NCBI GenBank assembly: GCA_023362775.1
Contig: JALMGJ010000005.1
Location: forward strand, 62,315,463-62,379,462
From: Charina bottae
Taxonomy: Eukaryota; Chordata; Lepidosauria; Squamata; Charinaidae
Length of the DNA stretch: 64,000 nucleotides
Direction: 5' to 3'
Within the stretch, counting starts at the first letter, position 1; each line of letters begins with the position of its first letter. Shown piece by piece: positions 12,340 to 23,496 of this stretch. The notes under the pieces are model-generated. The model worked only from the letters and a program-made list of their open reading frames with translations. It had not been told where the DNA came from and searched no databases. Made by a program: the position numbers and the translations under genes.

Positions 12340-12870
12340 AGTGTCATCTATCAGGACTCAGGAAGCGTGCCTTCTGCTTAAAGTCCTGGCTGTTCTCTAT
12401 GGCCTTATTTGTTTGTTTGTTTAGTTATTTATATTATTTAAACGTTTTGTATGTCTGCCCATCTTACGGCACAATTCTGGGCAGCTCACAGCAACAATAA
12501 AACCGTAAAAACCATAAAAACCAGGCACCACAATCATTCTCCCAGGATGCCCCAAAAACCACCCACAAGCTCCCATCACCCTACCCCAGTGACTGGGTAA
12601 ACAGCCAGGTTTTGATGGCCTTCTGGAAGATTAAAAGGGCGGGGTGATGTGGTTGGGGTCTTGATGGCCTTCTAGACAGCTAAAAGCCTTGGGCTGAGGA
12701 GGTTGGAGGCGCCTGTTGGATATATAGCATGTGTGGGTTCCATTGGCTGGATTCGCCATCTTGTTTTCTTTTTATATTTATTGTATTTTTTAATCTTGTT
12801 TTGTTCTATTGTGAGCTGCTCAGAGTAAGGCTGGAGTTGGGTAGTGCCTAAATTGAATGAATTGAATTGG
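12340..12870 (+). mobile_element. L2-type LINE C-terminus/3' UTR, interrupted
   Basis: At 12345-12404 the + strand encodes an RAFCLKSWLF segment like the terminal residues of L2 ORF2. A 3' UTR with 'gagctgctcagagtaaggct' resumes after about 12716 and ends in a short (TTGAA)-rich tail. A second LINE end in the opposite orientation lies between. Confidence 0.45.
12405..12715 (-). mobile_element. Nested L2/CR1 LINE 3' end, minus strand
   Basis: On the minus strand an FQKAIKTWLFTQSLG-like ORF2 terminus (about 12590-12640) is followed by a 3' UTR and 'gagctgcccagaattgtgcc', ending in a (AAAC)n-like tail at 12408-12422. The phrase 'ttgatggccttct' occurs twice (about 12612 and 12660), a short internal duplication. 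The boundaries are approximate. Confidence 0.5.
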
Positions 12871-14265
12871 CCTAAGATTTAACCCCTGAAGCACAGACAA
12901 ATACGTAGGCCACTACTATGAACCGATGTAGGTAGATATTCTGCATGTATATGTGGCTCCTTTTTTTTCCGTCCGTAAAATATTTATATATCTTTTTCAT
13001 CCTGTGACATCTCTATAGTTAGATCACTACAGGATATTTTGGGTAGAGTTTCCAGAGAGCTGGGATTTATTGTCATGCCTTGGAGAAAAGTCTGATAAGT
13101 TGTATACCACATCCGTGTACAAAGAGTTAATAATACTTTAAATTTCTCCTCTAGGATTTAATGTTAACCAACTGTTGTTTCTTTTTAGAAGAAACCCATG
13201 CAATAATAGAGCCTTGAGCAAATGGGTTGGAAGTGCTCCAAACCAAAGTACACTGAAGTCCCTTCAAAAAAATCGCTAACATTTCCTGTTACAGCTGCTT
13301 AATAAAACCTTTATCTTTCAGCAAAGGTACATTCAAGGACTACCTAAAACTTGTGTTTAATTTATTGTCAAATAAGACTAAAAACTTCACAGGTCCATGG
13401 TAGAATATTGTAAAAGCATGTTTTAAATTTAGATACCGAGGAATAAGATATCAGAAAAGAATCCAGATGAAAATTGTTTCTATGAACAGAAGAAAGGAAA
13501 GCACACTTACATTGGGAAGGATTAATATAACACTACAGTAAATTAAATTCATAAATTAAACACAAATTCAGAAATGTAATCTTGCAAAATATTAAAAATC
13601 AGAATATATACTTTGGGTGGTAGGTTGCTCTAGCTATAAAGGGATCCAAGGTTTGATTTAGAACCTCAACTATTATATGGTTCACTGATTTACAATAATG
13701 TACAAATGCTGGAAGCAATTATATATTTGTTCTGGAGCAATATAATATGGATCACCTAATCCTGACAATCAATATTTAAAATCAGCTGTCCCCATCTGTT
13801 TTTTTCTCCTGCAATAATGATCATAGAAAATATGCTAATCAAAGTTGTAACTTTCTTGCGCATTTAGAATGATCACCTATACAGACTTGTTCTGCTTAAG
13901 CTTACTATAAGAACTTCTTGTCTTTAGGAAGAGAATGAGTCTCCTGAAAAAACATCATTTCAGTTCCCACCTTTTAATTTGTTTGACTTATGCAGTTCCT
14001 TCCTTAGCTGGACACTCAATCCTTTATCATTCTATATTATAAAAGAAATTGTCATTAAATATAATTAATACTTGAAACAGTGAACATACTGTATATATTC
14101 CAGGCAAAGTGAAAAATGGGGAATGTTAAGAAATAAGAAAAAATAAATGATAAAATTAAATATTGAATCTGTACTTCCCAATCAGTGGTAGCTAAACATT
14201 GACAGAAGATCCCTGATAATCCCAACTCATATTAATAAAATAATCAAGGTGATTAGTATTGTTAA
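12871..14265. other. AT-rich non-coding stretch
   Basis: I see no repeat, RNA or gene that I can support. Confidence 0.5.
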
Positions 14266-14267
14266 TA

Positions 14268-14695
14268 CAGGTAGTCCTCATTTACTCGATCACTCGTTCA
14301 GCGACTGTTTGAAGTTGTGACGTTGCTAAATGAGTGTTACTTATGACTGGTCCTCAAAGTTCCAGCTGTTGCAGCATCCTTGCAATTCGGGCACTTGGCA
14401 ACTGGCTCACACTTACAACAGTTGCAGTGTCCCATGGTCATGCGATCACCATTTGCAACCTTCCCTGATGGCTTCCCACAAGGAAAGTCAACGGGGAAGC
14501 CAGCAGGGAAGGTCGCAAGTCACTCTGGTAACTCCCCCCCAGGCTTTCCTATGCTTGTACCCTGCCGCGCCATCCACCCCCCAGCCTTCCTGCACTTGCG
14601 CTTGCACCATCCAGCCCCTGGCCTCCCTGCACTCACACTGTGTTGCAGCACCCCCTCCCCCAGCCTCCTTCAACTCACATGCAGCCTACATAGGG
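14268..14695 (+). mobile_element. Tigger/pogo-like MITE (Tc1/mariner), right end lost
   Basis: It starts TA + CAGGTAGTCCTCATTTACTC. The CAGGTAGTCCTCG-like end with a TA target is typical of Tigger-type elements. Internal 'gttcagcgact', 'ttggcaactggct' and GC-rich CCC-containing blocks match, in the opposite orientation, the element at 49984-50829. No right-hand inverted repeat is visible; similarity fades near 14695. ORFs across the C-rich interior are artefacts. Confidence 0.75.
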
Positions 14696-14699
14696 CCTC

Positions 14700-15849
14700 G
14701 CCCAGCTGCAAAAAAAGAAGATGGGATATAATGAGCCTATACCAAGCTTAATAGTTTTATGGCAATCCCAATACTTCACATATTACGACATCTATAAAGT
14801 GAACTGGCTGGTGTTTCTCTGCTTCATTTGGAGTTCCAATGACATGTAAATTAGCCTGGCAAGAGTGAGATTCCAGGACCAATATTGTCAGCCTTCTCTA
14901 AGTTAGTTATAGACATATCCACAGACTTGCAAGGTCTTCCAACTAAGATATTCTATTCTCAGTCATCTCTAATCTGGTACTTATACCATTAGCACTGTCT
15001 TTAATAAGTTCTATATCCTCTTCCATTTCCAAAATAATGGCCATCTTGTTTTTAAGAATTTATAAAGATTTATATGGCAGCCAAGTGGTGGACTATGAGC
15101 TCATTCACTGAGTGAACAGAGAGAGCTAACAGGTGGGAGAGTTTAAGGGGATGTCCCCAATAAATCTTCCCTCTGCCTGTACACCCTCTACTTGGCTAAG
15201 ATGAGAGCCTACAAAGGGAACTTGAAGAAATAAATTTTTTTGACTGGTGGTGCCTTAAGAAACAAAAATGAGGCTTAAGTAGATACAGCCTATGTAATGC
15301 GACTACAGGGGTCTGATGGTTCCCTTGGTTTTTGGAGTCCTAGGCATGCAGCAGAACTTTTTTCTAGCCCCTTTTGTCCCATTAGACATAGCTGGTGGGC
15401 TGCATTTTGCTAGGTGAATCACAAGATATGCATCCTGGATAATTTAGCTTATATGATATATTATGCTGAACAGATTTTAGCACTTTAAAAAAGAACATTT
15501 TATGTAATGGCTTCATCTTCATACTGTAGGAGTATGAAGAACTATAATTTCATTTTCCTTTTGCAGGATATTAAACTTGATGCACTAATGGAAACATAGC
15601 TGTATGAAAATTTTTCTTCATTTCTGTCTGCTCATTGATATTATGACATCGGGATTCTTAGTGGTTTTTAAACAGTGATATTTCTTTTAATTGCCCATTG
15701 ATTCTTATATGTAATTCTTCCTTGCCTTAGTGAAGGCAATATTGGTAAATCTATATACTGTGTATGTATTTTTATTATCTGTTAGCTGGAAGAGGATAAT
15801 AAATGTTATTTTATATTAAATTGTTTAATCTGATTAATTAGTGGTTTAT
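14700..15849. other. AT-rich non-coding stretch
   Basis: Nothing recognisable. Confidence 0.5.
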
Positions 15850-15857
15850 ATTATTAC

Positions 15858-17172
15858 ATCCAAAGAATGTTCAAACTACCGTACAATTGCGCTCATTTCA
15901 CATGCTAGCAAGGTTATGCTCAAAATCCTACAAGCTAGGCTTCAGCAGTATGTGAACCGAGAACTACCAGAAGTGCAAGCTGGGTTTCAAAGAGGCAGAG
16001 GAACTAGAGATCAGATTGCGAACATTCGCTGGATCATGGAAAAAGCAAGAGAGTTCCAGAAAAACATCTACTTCTGCTTCATTGACTACGCTAAAGCCTT
16101 TGATTGTGTGGATCACAACAAACTGTGGCAAATTCTTAAAGAGATGGGAGCACCAGACCACCTTACCTGTCTCCTGAGAAACCTGTATGCGGGTCAAGAA
16201 GCAACAGTTAGAACCGGACATGGAACAACCGACTGGTTCAAAATTGGGAAAGGAGTACGACAAGGCTGTATATTATCACCCTGCTTATTTAACTTATATG
16301 CAGAGTACATCATGAGAAATGCCGGGCTGGATGAATCACAAGCCGGAGTTAAGATTGCCGGGAGAAATATCAACAACCTCAGATATGCAGACGATACCAC
16401 CCTAATGGCAGAAAGTGAAGAGGAACTAAAGAGCCTCTTGATGAGGGTGAAAGAGGAGAGTGCAAAAGCTGGCTTGAAACTCAACATTAAAAAAACTCAG
16501 ATCATGGCATCTGGTCCCATCACTTCCTGGCAAATAGAAGGGGAAGAAATGGAAGCAGTGACAGATTTTATTTTCTTGGGCTCCAAGATCACTGCAGACG
16601 GTGACTGCAGCCATGAAATTAAAAGACGCTTGCTCCTTGGGAGGAAAGCTATGGTAAACCTAGACAGCATATTAAAAAGCAGAGACATCACCTTGCCGAC
16701 AAAGGTCCGTATAGTTAAAGCTATGGTTTTCCCAGTAGTAATGTATGGCTGTGAGAGTTGGACCATAAGGAAGGCTGAGCGCCGAAGAATTGATGCTTTC
16801 GAACTGTGGTGCTGGAGAAGACTCTTAAGAGTCCCTTGGACTGCAAGGAGGTCAAATCAGTCAATCCTAAAGGAAATCAACCCTGACTGCTCATTGGAAG
16901 GACAGATACTGAAGCTGAAGCTCAAATACTTTGACCACCTAATGCGAAGAGAGGACTCACTGGAAAAGACCCTGATGCTGGGAAAGACTGAAGGCAAAAG
17001 GAGAAGGGGATGGCAGAGGATGAGATGGTTAGATAGCATCACCGATGTAACGAACATGAATTTGAGTAAACTCCGGGTGACAGTGGAGGACAGGAAGGCC
17101 TGGCGTGCTATGGTCCATGAGGTCACGAAGAGTCAGACACGACTAAACGACTGAACAACAACAACAACAACA
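15858..17172 (+). mobile_element. BovB (RTE) LINE, 5'-truncated, ORF open
   Basis: This is a 1.3-kb BovB copy ending in (CAA)n at 17154-17172. Perfect 8-bp TSDs, attattac, lie at 15850-15857 and 17173-17180. The 5' truncation removes the apurinic-type endonuclease and the first part of the reverse transcriptase. The rest of ORF2 is uninterrupted to its natural stop, which suggests a young insertion. BovB is a known horizontally transferred LINE that is abundant in squamates. Confidence 0.95.
15862..17155 (+). CDS. BovB ORF2 fragment: reverse transcriptase and C-terminal region
   Basis: Counted from the first in-frame Met at 15841 (flanking DNA), the fragment of about 430 residues runs from an ECSNYRTIALISHASK segment through RT motif FIDYAKAF (about residues 80-87, first catalytic Asp), KGVRQGCILSPCLFNLYAEY (about 137-156) and YADD (about 182-185, catalytic Asp pair). 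The C-terminal region has GKTEGKRRRG and ends HEVTKSQTRLND. It would make cDNA by target-primed reverse transcription in an intact element. Here the endonuclease, the N-terminal RT and any promoter are missing, so it cannot act alone. The true element-derived start is at about 15862; the upstream codons are flanking DNA. Confidence 0.95.
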
Positions 17173-17180
17173 ATTATTAC

Positions 17181-17635
17181 GTTTACCTTTTATAAATTAA
17201 AATGGCAATCTTACATTTTATTTTCTCATTGGTGCCTTTGTTAATATTATAAAATATCTACTAATACCCAGCTGCATTTTAATTTTAAATGTAAAAAATC
17301 AATGGACTCCAGTTTAAAAGGAAATATAAAGGTGGTTTGCTTTTTAAATATATAATTCATATTGTTGTGTGTTGAAGGGAAAGAAATAGTATTATCTATA
17401 AATTTTTTTAAATGATGTTATTGAAATAGTACTGTGACTAACCCTTTCCCCTAGGATCCTCTGTAGTTGAATTACCACAATCTCCTCAACAGCCTTCCCC
17501 CAAAGGGAAGGTTAGAGACTGGGTGGAAGGTGTTTGATATGGCTGGTTGAAGAGATACAGTAGCTGCTTCAAGATGGGGTGTACCACTGTTTGTCAAGGC
17601 AAGTATTGCTACACTGTTCCTAAAAGAGTCACTGT
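17181..17635. other. Non-coding stretch
   Basis: AT-rich with no recognisable feature. Confidence 0.5.
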
Positions 17636-17969
17636 AAAAGTAAAGGTAAAGGTGCCCCCCGCACATTTGTGCAGTCGTGTCCGACTCTAGGGGCCGGTGC
17701 TCATCTCCGTTTGTTAGCCGAAGAGCCAGCGTTGTCCGAAGACGCTTCCGCGGTCATGTGGCCGGCATGACGTGCGCGGAACGCTGTTACCTACCCACCA
17801 AAGTGGTACCTATTCATCTACTTGCATTTGCATGCTTTCGAATTGCTAGGTTGGCAAGAGCTGGAGCTAGTGCGGGAGCTCACTCCGCACACAGGGCTAG
17901 GGATTTGAACCTCCGAACTTGCGATCGGAATCGACAAGCCTGGCGTCTTACCCGCTGAGCCACCACTCC
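17636..17969 (-). mobile_element. Sauria/Squam1-type SINE, full length, minus strand
   Basis: The + strand opens with the complement of the ctttac tail ('taaaggtaaaggtg') and continues through the complements of the conserved body. It ends with the complement of the tRNA-like head, 'ctgagccaccactcc'. The length of 334 bp equals the copy at 7432. The open frames across it on both strands are SINE artefacts. Confidence 0.92.
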
Positions 17970-18797
17970 AAATTACTGACCACCTTCCAAATCCTGCTGA
18001 CTGAAGGGGCATTGTCCTTCCCACAAGTTGGCACTCATACTATGGAGCACCTCAGGTTCCATAAGCTCAAAAGAATCCCAGACAACATGTGAATTGCATG
18101 TGTGCAATATGTAAACTTAGCCATTGATTTGGCTGCCATCCTCAGAGGCAGTGTAAGCTGCTTTGCAGCGTACTTCTTGGCAGTTCACAGGCAATTGAAA
18201 GGGGATTGACTGGGCTCTTGTACTTGTACCTGGCAAGCTGATTTCTGATTGGTCCATGTCATGGGAGTCCAAGAAAACTGGTTCTTGATTGACACTTGCC
18301 ATGAATGCCTACAGCAGTATAAAAATGATTTACTTGTTTACATCTTCCCAATCCTTCCCAACACCATCATCTTTTTGAAAATAATTATCAGTTCTCATTT
18401 TTCCTGAGGTAGCTTTGAGATAGTGCTGTTTATAGTTATCACTGTTTTTCTATCTTTCTGTTAATGTGACAAAAAGAATCTGCAACTTCTCATTCTCTGG
18501 TTAAAAATATGAACTGAGTTGAACTGGATTTTATAATTTTAACATATAGAGCATTAACATGGATGCATCTAGCATTTGATTCTTCTGTGTTCCTACCCTT
18601 CTGTGAAAGTATCAATCTTTGAATTGCAGCAAGAATTAATAGAATCAGTATAATTATTTTAAGGTATAGGATTGAACAGATCCTTATCTTCTATATTATT
18701 TTGCTGTTACTAATGATTAACGAATGTAGGGATAAGCATGTTCAATTTTCAACTTTAAATTTCAGTCAAGTATTTATCTGCTGCTAATACTTCCTAA
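17970..18797. other. Non-coding stretch, possible old repeat
   Basis: The segment 18100-18310 has an unusually high GC content ('catcctcagaggcagtgtaa') and looks repeat-derived, but I cannot assign a family. The rest is AT-rich unique DNA. Confidence 0.4.
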
Positions 18798-18847
18798 GAA
18801 CTTAGATATACAGAAAATATAGATATACAGAATATATTAGATATATA

Positions 18848-19883
18848 GAAAACCCACCCACACAGACTGGTATCTACACAAAAATTCCAATCACCACCCA
18901 CGACAAAAAAGAGGCATCATCAAAACACTAGTGGATCATGCAAATCAGAACTGTGCTCAGTTTCTCAATTCTGAACTCATCCATTTGGATTGGTCCTACA
19001 GGCGAATGGCTACTCCAAGAATGAAATCAGGAGAGCTATCAAACCGAAAAAACAGCACACAACAAAAGAAAAACAGCCCCCCAAAAGCAAAATATTTCTG
19101 CCCTACATTAAAGGAGTCACGGACCGCATGGAAAAACTAATGAAAAAACATAACCTCCAAACAGTCGTCAAACCCACCAGAAAACTACAACAAATGTTAA
19201 AATCAGCAAAAGACAAAAGGGACCCCCTCACCGCTGCAAGAGTTTACCGCATACCCTGCAGCTGTGGACAAGTATACATTGGGACCACAAAACGCAGCAT
19301 CCACACCAGGATAAAAGAACATGAAAGACACTGCAGACTACAGCAACCTGAAAAATCTGCAATAGCTGAACATGCTCTCAAACTGGTCACCAAATCTTAT
19401 TTGAAAACACAGAAATACTGGACAACACCAACAGCCACTATGTTAGACTATACAGGGAAGCCATTGAAATACATAAACACCAACACAGTTTCAATAAAAA
19501 AGAAGAAAGCTTAAAGATCAGCAAAACCTGGCTGCCAGTCCTGAAAAACACAGCTTGCAAAAGGTCAATGAACTCTACTCAACCACAGAAATATACAAAC
19601 GACTCACACAATAGATGTGCTAATCCCACACACGACAGCACCACACCCCCTAATCACCACAATAAACCCTCTCCTAATCTCTTGTAAATGACCCACAAAA
19701 GACACACACCCTCTCAGCAGCTATAAACACCAGCAGGAACACACACACCCTCCACTTGGGCACAGACAGAATCTTCTAGCTGTGCTCCTGTCCTCTGAAG
19801 ATGCCAGCCACAGCGACTGGCGAAACGTTAGGAACCAGAACTGCCAGAACACGGCCACACAGCCTGGAAAACCCACAACAACC
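18848..19883 (+). mobile_element. Penelope-like retroelement, 5'-truncated
   Basis: It starts inside the C-terminal end of the reverse transcriptase (KPTHTD and NHHPRQKRGI segments, with a frameshift near 18985) and continues through the endonuclease to a 3' UTR containing 'cctctgaagatgccagccac' and 'gactggcgaaacgtta'. The direct repeat aacttagatata at 18799-18810 and 19884-19895 is a probable TSD. About 37 extra AT-rich bases lie between the left copy and the element, not unusual for Penelope insertions. Confidence 0.85.
18990..19514 (+). pseudogene. Penelope C-terminal region with GIY-YIG endonuclease
   Basis: This is an open frame of 174 codons. Residues about 84-130 carry the GIY-YIG fold signature of Penelope-like elements: VYRIPCSCGQVYIGTT, then an Arg-containing RIKEHERHC helix, then SAIAEHAL. 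The CSC Cys pair matches the Cys-rich variant typical of this group. In intact elements this domain nicks the target DNA. The reverse transcriptase is missing except for its last ~40 residues in another frame, so the copy is dead. The first ~10 residues of the frame are not reliable. Confidence 0.8.
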
Positions 19884-19895
19884 AACTTAGATATA

Positions 19896-20479
19896 TCTTG
19901 CACAAAATTGTTTAAACCAATTATTTAGAAACTAGAATAAGTAGAAATTAATTAACCTTATGATGTTCCCTGCTGGGTCTAATGATGTGTTATACCCATT
20001 AGCAACCTGGAAGGTTAAGCAATCCTGCTGTAGCTCATATACCAAAAAGCCTCAAAGATGACCTGATTAAAGATGTCTCCCCATTGACTCCCATGGACAG
20101 AATCTTCCAACTATGTCTACTGCATATGAATCAAGTATACAATTCCTCTTTCTGCCAAATGCTAGAAGGTGGTATATATGCTTTACCTATTTCTCACAAA
20201 GTTTACAAAGTGAAATATCCTATTGCACATTGTTATATGGTGGAGTTTTAAGACTCATCTCTGTGTATGAGAACTAAGGGAAGTTGGAGCAGAAAATAGC
20301 AATCCCAGAAATCAATTTGGCTTAATAGAATTCTTAGTTTTATTATTGGATTCCTAGTTGTTCCATAAGACATCTGATATTTGTACATAGTTATAGTTAC
20401 AGCCCTCCTGGATCAGGCCAAGGCCTATTTCAGTCTGACATTTTGTTTCTTACGATGGCCAAAGGGATGCCCCTAGTAT
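19896..20479. other. AT-rich non-coding stretch
   Basis: No recognisable feature. Confidence 0.5.
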
Positions 20480-21150
20480 AATTGATTAATTGATGTCGAC
20501 TCTTAGTGACCACATTTATATATTTTCTCCATGATGATCTGTCCCTAACCTGGTCTTTCAGGTCTTCCAACGGTGCACTCATCGCCACTGTAAGAGTTTA
20601 TCCACCTTGCTGGTCATCCTCTTCATCTCTTTCCTTCCAACTTTCCCAACATTAGAGTCTTCTCTAGAGAGCTAGGTCTTCGCATAATGTGTCTGAAGTA
20701 GGATAATTTGAGCCTGGTCATTTGTGCCTCAAGTGAGCTCTGGGTTGATTTGTTCAATGATCCATTGGTTTGTCTTCTTGGCTGTCCATGGTATTCTCAG
20801 AAGTCTTCTCCAACACCAAAGTTCAAAAGCCTCAATACTCTTCCTATCCTACTTCTTCAAAGTCCAACTTTCACTTCCATAGAGTGTCACAAGGAATGCC
20901 ATTGCTTGCAATATACTAATCTTTGTAGGTATAGACACATCACGGCATCTGAATATATTTTCCAAGGCCTTCATGGTTGCTCTACCAAGTGCTATTCTGT
21001 GGCATATTTCTTGACTGCTCGTTCCTTTACTGTTGATGGTTGATCCAAAAAGGCAGAAGGTATCTACCACTTCACATGCATCACTGAAAATGGTTAATAT
21101 GCCCAAACTAACTCTTGTGAATTTAATAATGTTTTCCACCGTTTATTTAT
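20480..21150 (-). mobile_element. Old RTE-clade LINE fragment, copy 1, minus strand
   Basis: The minus strand at 20849-21139 encodes residues alignable with the BovB ORF2 region after YADD: FLGSTI-, RIALGRATM-, SIPTKISILQAM- and LYGSESWTLKK-like segments. The rest (to about 20490) follows the same order as the BovB C-terminus but with many stops. It is much more diverged than the BovB copies here, so I call it an older RTE relative. Confidence 0.75.
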
Positions 21151-21234
21151 TTTGAATGTGAAGTGAACATTGTTGAAGTAATGGAACTGATTCTGAGGTT
21201 GTGTACATTGTGACCCCAGTAAATCATTATTTCA

Positions 21235-21545
21235 TTTTTTTTTCTCTTCATATAATGTCCTGCTCATCTACGGCACTCACAGGAGATGAAACTGCTTCAA
21301 CCCCACCTCTAGACAGGAAGGCAGGCAGACAGTTTCACTGACCTTTTATGCAGCCAGACTTTGAAACTCCAACATACACCAGTTGGAGAAGTATAGCACC
21401 CAGTATTGAAGTATCCTTTAGTTAATAGCACATAGAAGCCACAATTACCCAAAATGACTATAATAAACATTATTGGGGGGAAAGCCAAATATTGAGGGGA
21501 AACAGAATAAGGGGAATGGCTGGGCAACGTGTCATATTGTTTCTG
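21235..21545 (-). repeat. Unnamed interspersed repeat, copy 2, minus strand
   Basis: This is the inverted counterpart of 8480-8800. Shared blocks, read in complement, are ccagccattcc, tttcccctcaatatttgg, aaagtctggctgca and gagcaggacattat, ending in an A-rich tract. It lies between two RTE fragments, so it may have inserted into RTE DNA. The family is not recognised. Confidence 0.6.
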
Positions 21546-22340
21546 GAACTCTGGATTGATTTTTTCTATAATCCATGGGGGGTGTTATTTCTTAGGCTTT
21601 CCATGGTATTCTCGGGAGTCTTCTTCAACAACAAAGTTCAAGTGCATAAAACTCTTTCTATCCTGCTTCTTCAAAGTCCCCACTTTTGTTTCCATAGAGC
21701 AGAGCTTTCCAAACTGTGTGTCGCGACACGTTTGTGTGTCTGTTGCAGTGTGTAGGTGTGTTGCATGAATGTAATGAGAAACCTCTGAGTCGGATGCTAG
21801 AGCCTCAAGCTCCTCGCTGCTGCTGCCTCCGAGCCCTGCCAGGATTCCACGCAGGTCCTAGTGCCTGCCTTGTGCCTTGCTGCCTCCAAACCTGCTGTGA
21901 TTCCGCGCAGGTCCTAGTGCCTGCCTTGTGCCCTGCTGTAAGAGGGGAGCTCTGTCCAAGCCTTGCCCTGCTGTAAAGGGGAACTCTGTTTTCATGAGAT
22001 ATGTTGTGTCCCCATACATTTCGTTATTACAGTTTATGTATGTGTCCATATCTCTTATAAGTTAATTAGTTTAACCTCAGGTTTGCTAGTAAAACTGAAT
22101 TACTGTGTTGTGAAATGATGCATGTCTAAAAAGGTTGTCACCAACATGAAAAGTTTGGAAACCTCTGCTATAGAGTGTCACAGAGAAAACCATTGCCTGC
22201 ATGATTCTGATCTTTGTAGGTCTAGACACATAATGGTATCTGAATATCTTTACCAAGGCCTTAATTGCCACTACACAAAGTGCTAGTCTGCAGCATAATT
22301 TTGACTGCTGGTCCCTTTACTGTCAATAGTCAACCTTACC
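21546..22340 (-). mobile_element. Old RTE-clade LINE fragment, copy 2, split by a hAT MITE
   Basis: The two arms (21546-21699 and 22168-22340) match about 20735-21050 of copy 1 in the same order and orientation, including 'ccatggtattctc', 'cttcttcaaagtccc' and 'catagagtgtcac'. The hAT MITE at 21700-22167 interrupts it at ccatagag. Alignment with copy 1 gives the empty-site sequence directly. Two adjacent copies in the same orientation may reflect tandem duplication of old DNA. Confidence 0.75.
21700..22167. mobile_element. hAT MITE, family A copy 2
   Basis: The ends are CAGAGCTTTCCAAACTGTGT and AGTTTGGAAACCTCTG. The 8-bp TSD is ccatagag (21692-21699) against ctatagag (22168-22175), one mismatch. 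It contains two ~57-bp tandem units with 'caggtcctagtgcctgcctt'. It is longer than copies 1 and 3 because of about 150 bp of AT-rich sequence near 21985-22110. Confidence 0.9.
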
Positions 22341-22590
22341 TTCTACTTGAAGGAGGAAGATTTCACAGCAGTGACTCATGCACTCATAACTGTTTGCTTG
22401 GATTACTGCAACAGGTGCTGTACATTGGGCCACCTTTGAAGGCCACTTGAAAACTGCAAATACAGTAGCCTGTTGGCCTGGTGCTCATTGTCATGAGCAT
22501 ATTAACCTGTGCTGTGGACACTGCACTGGCTTGCAGTAAGTTTCCAGGTGTAATTCAAAGTGCTGGTCTTAATCAATACAACATATCTGC
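22341..22590 (+). mobile_element. L2/CR1-type LINE coding remnant
   Basis: The + strand contains, with frameshifts, the C-terminal RT signature of L2/CR1 LINEs: VTHALITVCLDYCN (22366-22410), a TLHWLAVSFQV segment (about 22518-22550), then FKVLVL. It is old and non-functional. Confidence 0.7.
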
Positions 22591-22670
22591 CTTGGAACCT
22601 GCAGGACTGCCTTGTTTATTGGTAACTTCAGGAACTTGGGTAAAACAGTGTAAGCAGGGGCCTTACATTC

Positions 22671-22686
22671 TGGCGCCCGAACAGTG
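22671..22686 (+). other. Retroviral primer binding site (tRNA-Lys type)
   Basis: TGGCGCCCGAACAGTG matches the lysine-tRNA primer binding site used by lentiviruses and many betaretroviruses at all but one of 16 positions. It fixes the orientation (+) and the end of the missing LTR, just before 22671. Confidence 0.85.
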
Positions 22687-22977
22687 TGACAAGAAGGCTT
22701 TGTTCCTTTGGGTCAGCCGCCCACGGCTCCCCACAGTGTAACTCCCTTTGTGAGTTATGGCCTTCACAACGGCAGGTGGAAGAAACCGATACAGATCTTT
22801 CAGTGTTAAGAGCGCTCTCGGTGTGTTTTCACCGGTAACCTTGACTGGATCTGAGATATCGGCAGACTCTGTTCTGGCTGGACCTGAACGCCCAGTGTTA
22901 GAGGCTTTGAGTATTTGTTTTTGTGGGGGGTTTTTTGTGTGGCGCCTTAAGAAATTGGAAAAGTGCACTTGAAACTA

Positions 22978-22986
22978 CTGGTGAGT
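22978..22986 (+). promoter_or_regulatory. Likely ERV major splice donor
   Basis: CTG|GTGAGTAT is a near-consensus 5' splice site about 300 bases after the primer binding site and before gag, the usual place of a retroviral major splice donor. Confidence 0.55.
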
Positions 22987-23086
22987 ATAGTTTTTCCTAG
23001 GAGGGGAGTGTTGCCTTGCATGTGTTGGAATGTGAGTATGTTTGGTCGTGTGGAAGAGAGAGTGCGTGTTGGAATATATGAGGTTT

Positions 23087-23471
23087 GTTGTTTGTTGTTG
23101 TTTATTCGTTCAGTCGCTTCCGACTCTTCGTGACTTCATGGACCAGCCCACGCCAGAGCTTCCTGTCGGCCATCACCATCCCCAGCTCCCCCATGCTTGA
23201 GTCCGTCACCTCCAGAATATCATCCATCCATCTTGCCCTTGGTCGGCCCCTCTTCCTTTTGCCTTCCACTTTCCCTAGCATCAGCTTCTTCTCCAGGGTA
23301 TCCTGTCTTCTCATTATGTGGCCAAAGTACTTCAGTTTTGCCTTTAATATCATTCCCTCAAGTGAGCAGTCTGGCGTTATTTCCTGGAGTATGGACTGGT
23401 TTGATCTTCTTGCAGTCCAAGGCACTCTCAGAATTTTCCTCAGAATTTTCCTCCAACACCATGAGGTTTAC
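23087..23471 (-). mobile_element. BovB LINE 3' fragment inside ERV leader
   Basis: The minus strand (23425-23102) is open and encodes the BovB ORF2 end: PWTARRSNQSIL, DCSLEGMILKAKLKYFGH, GKRKRGRPRARWMDDI and TKSRKRLNE. The + strand begins with the complement of the (CAA)n tail, 'gttgtttgttgttg'. TSDs atatgaggttt lie at 23076-23086 and 23472-23482. It belongs to the same subfamily as 9764-10032 and postdates the ERV. Confidence 0.92.
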
Positions 23472-23496
23472 ATATGAGGTTTAGTGGTTTCTAAAT

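Noticed and set aside
14330..14751. Pro/His/Cys-rich ORFs of 123-133 codons
   Set aside because: They fall in the C-rich filler of a Tigger-like MITE and have no counterpart frame in the copy at 50450-50640.
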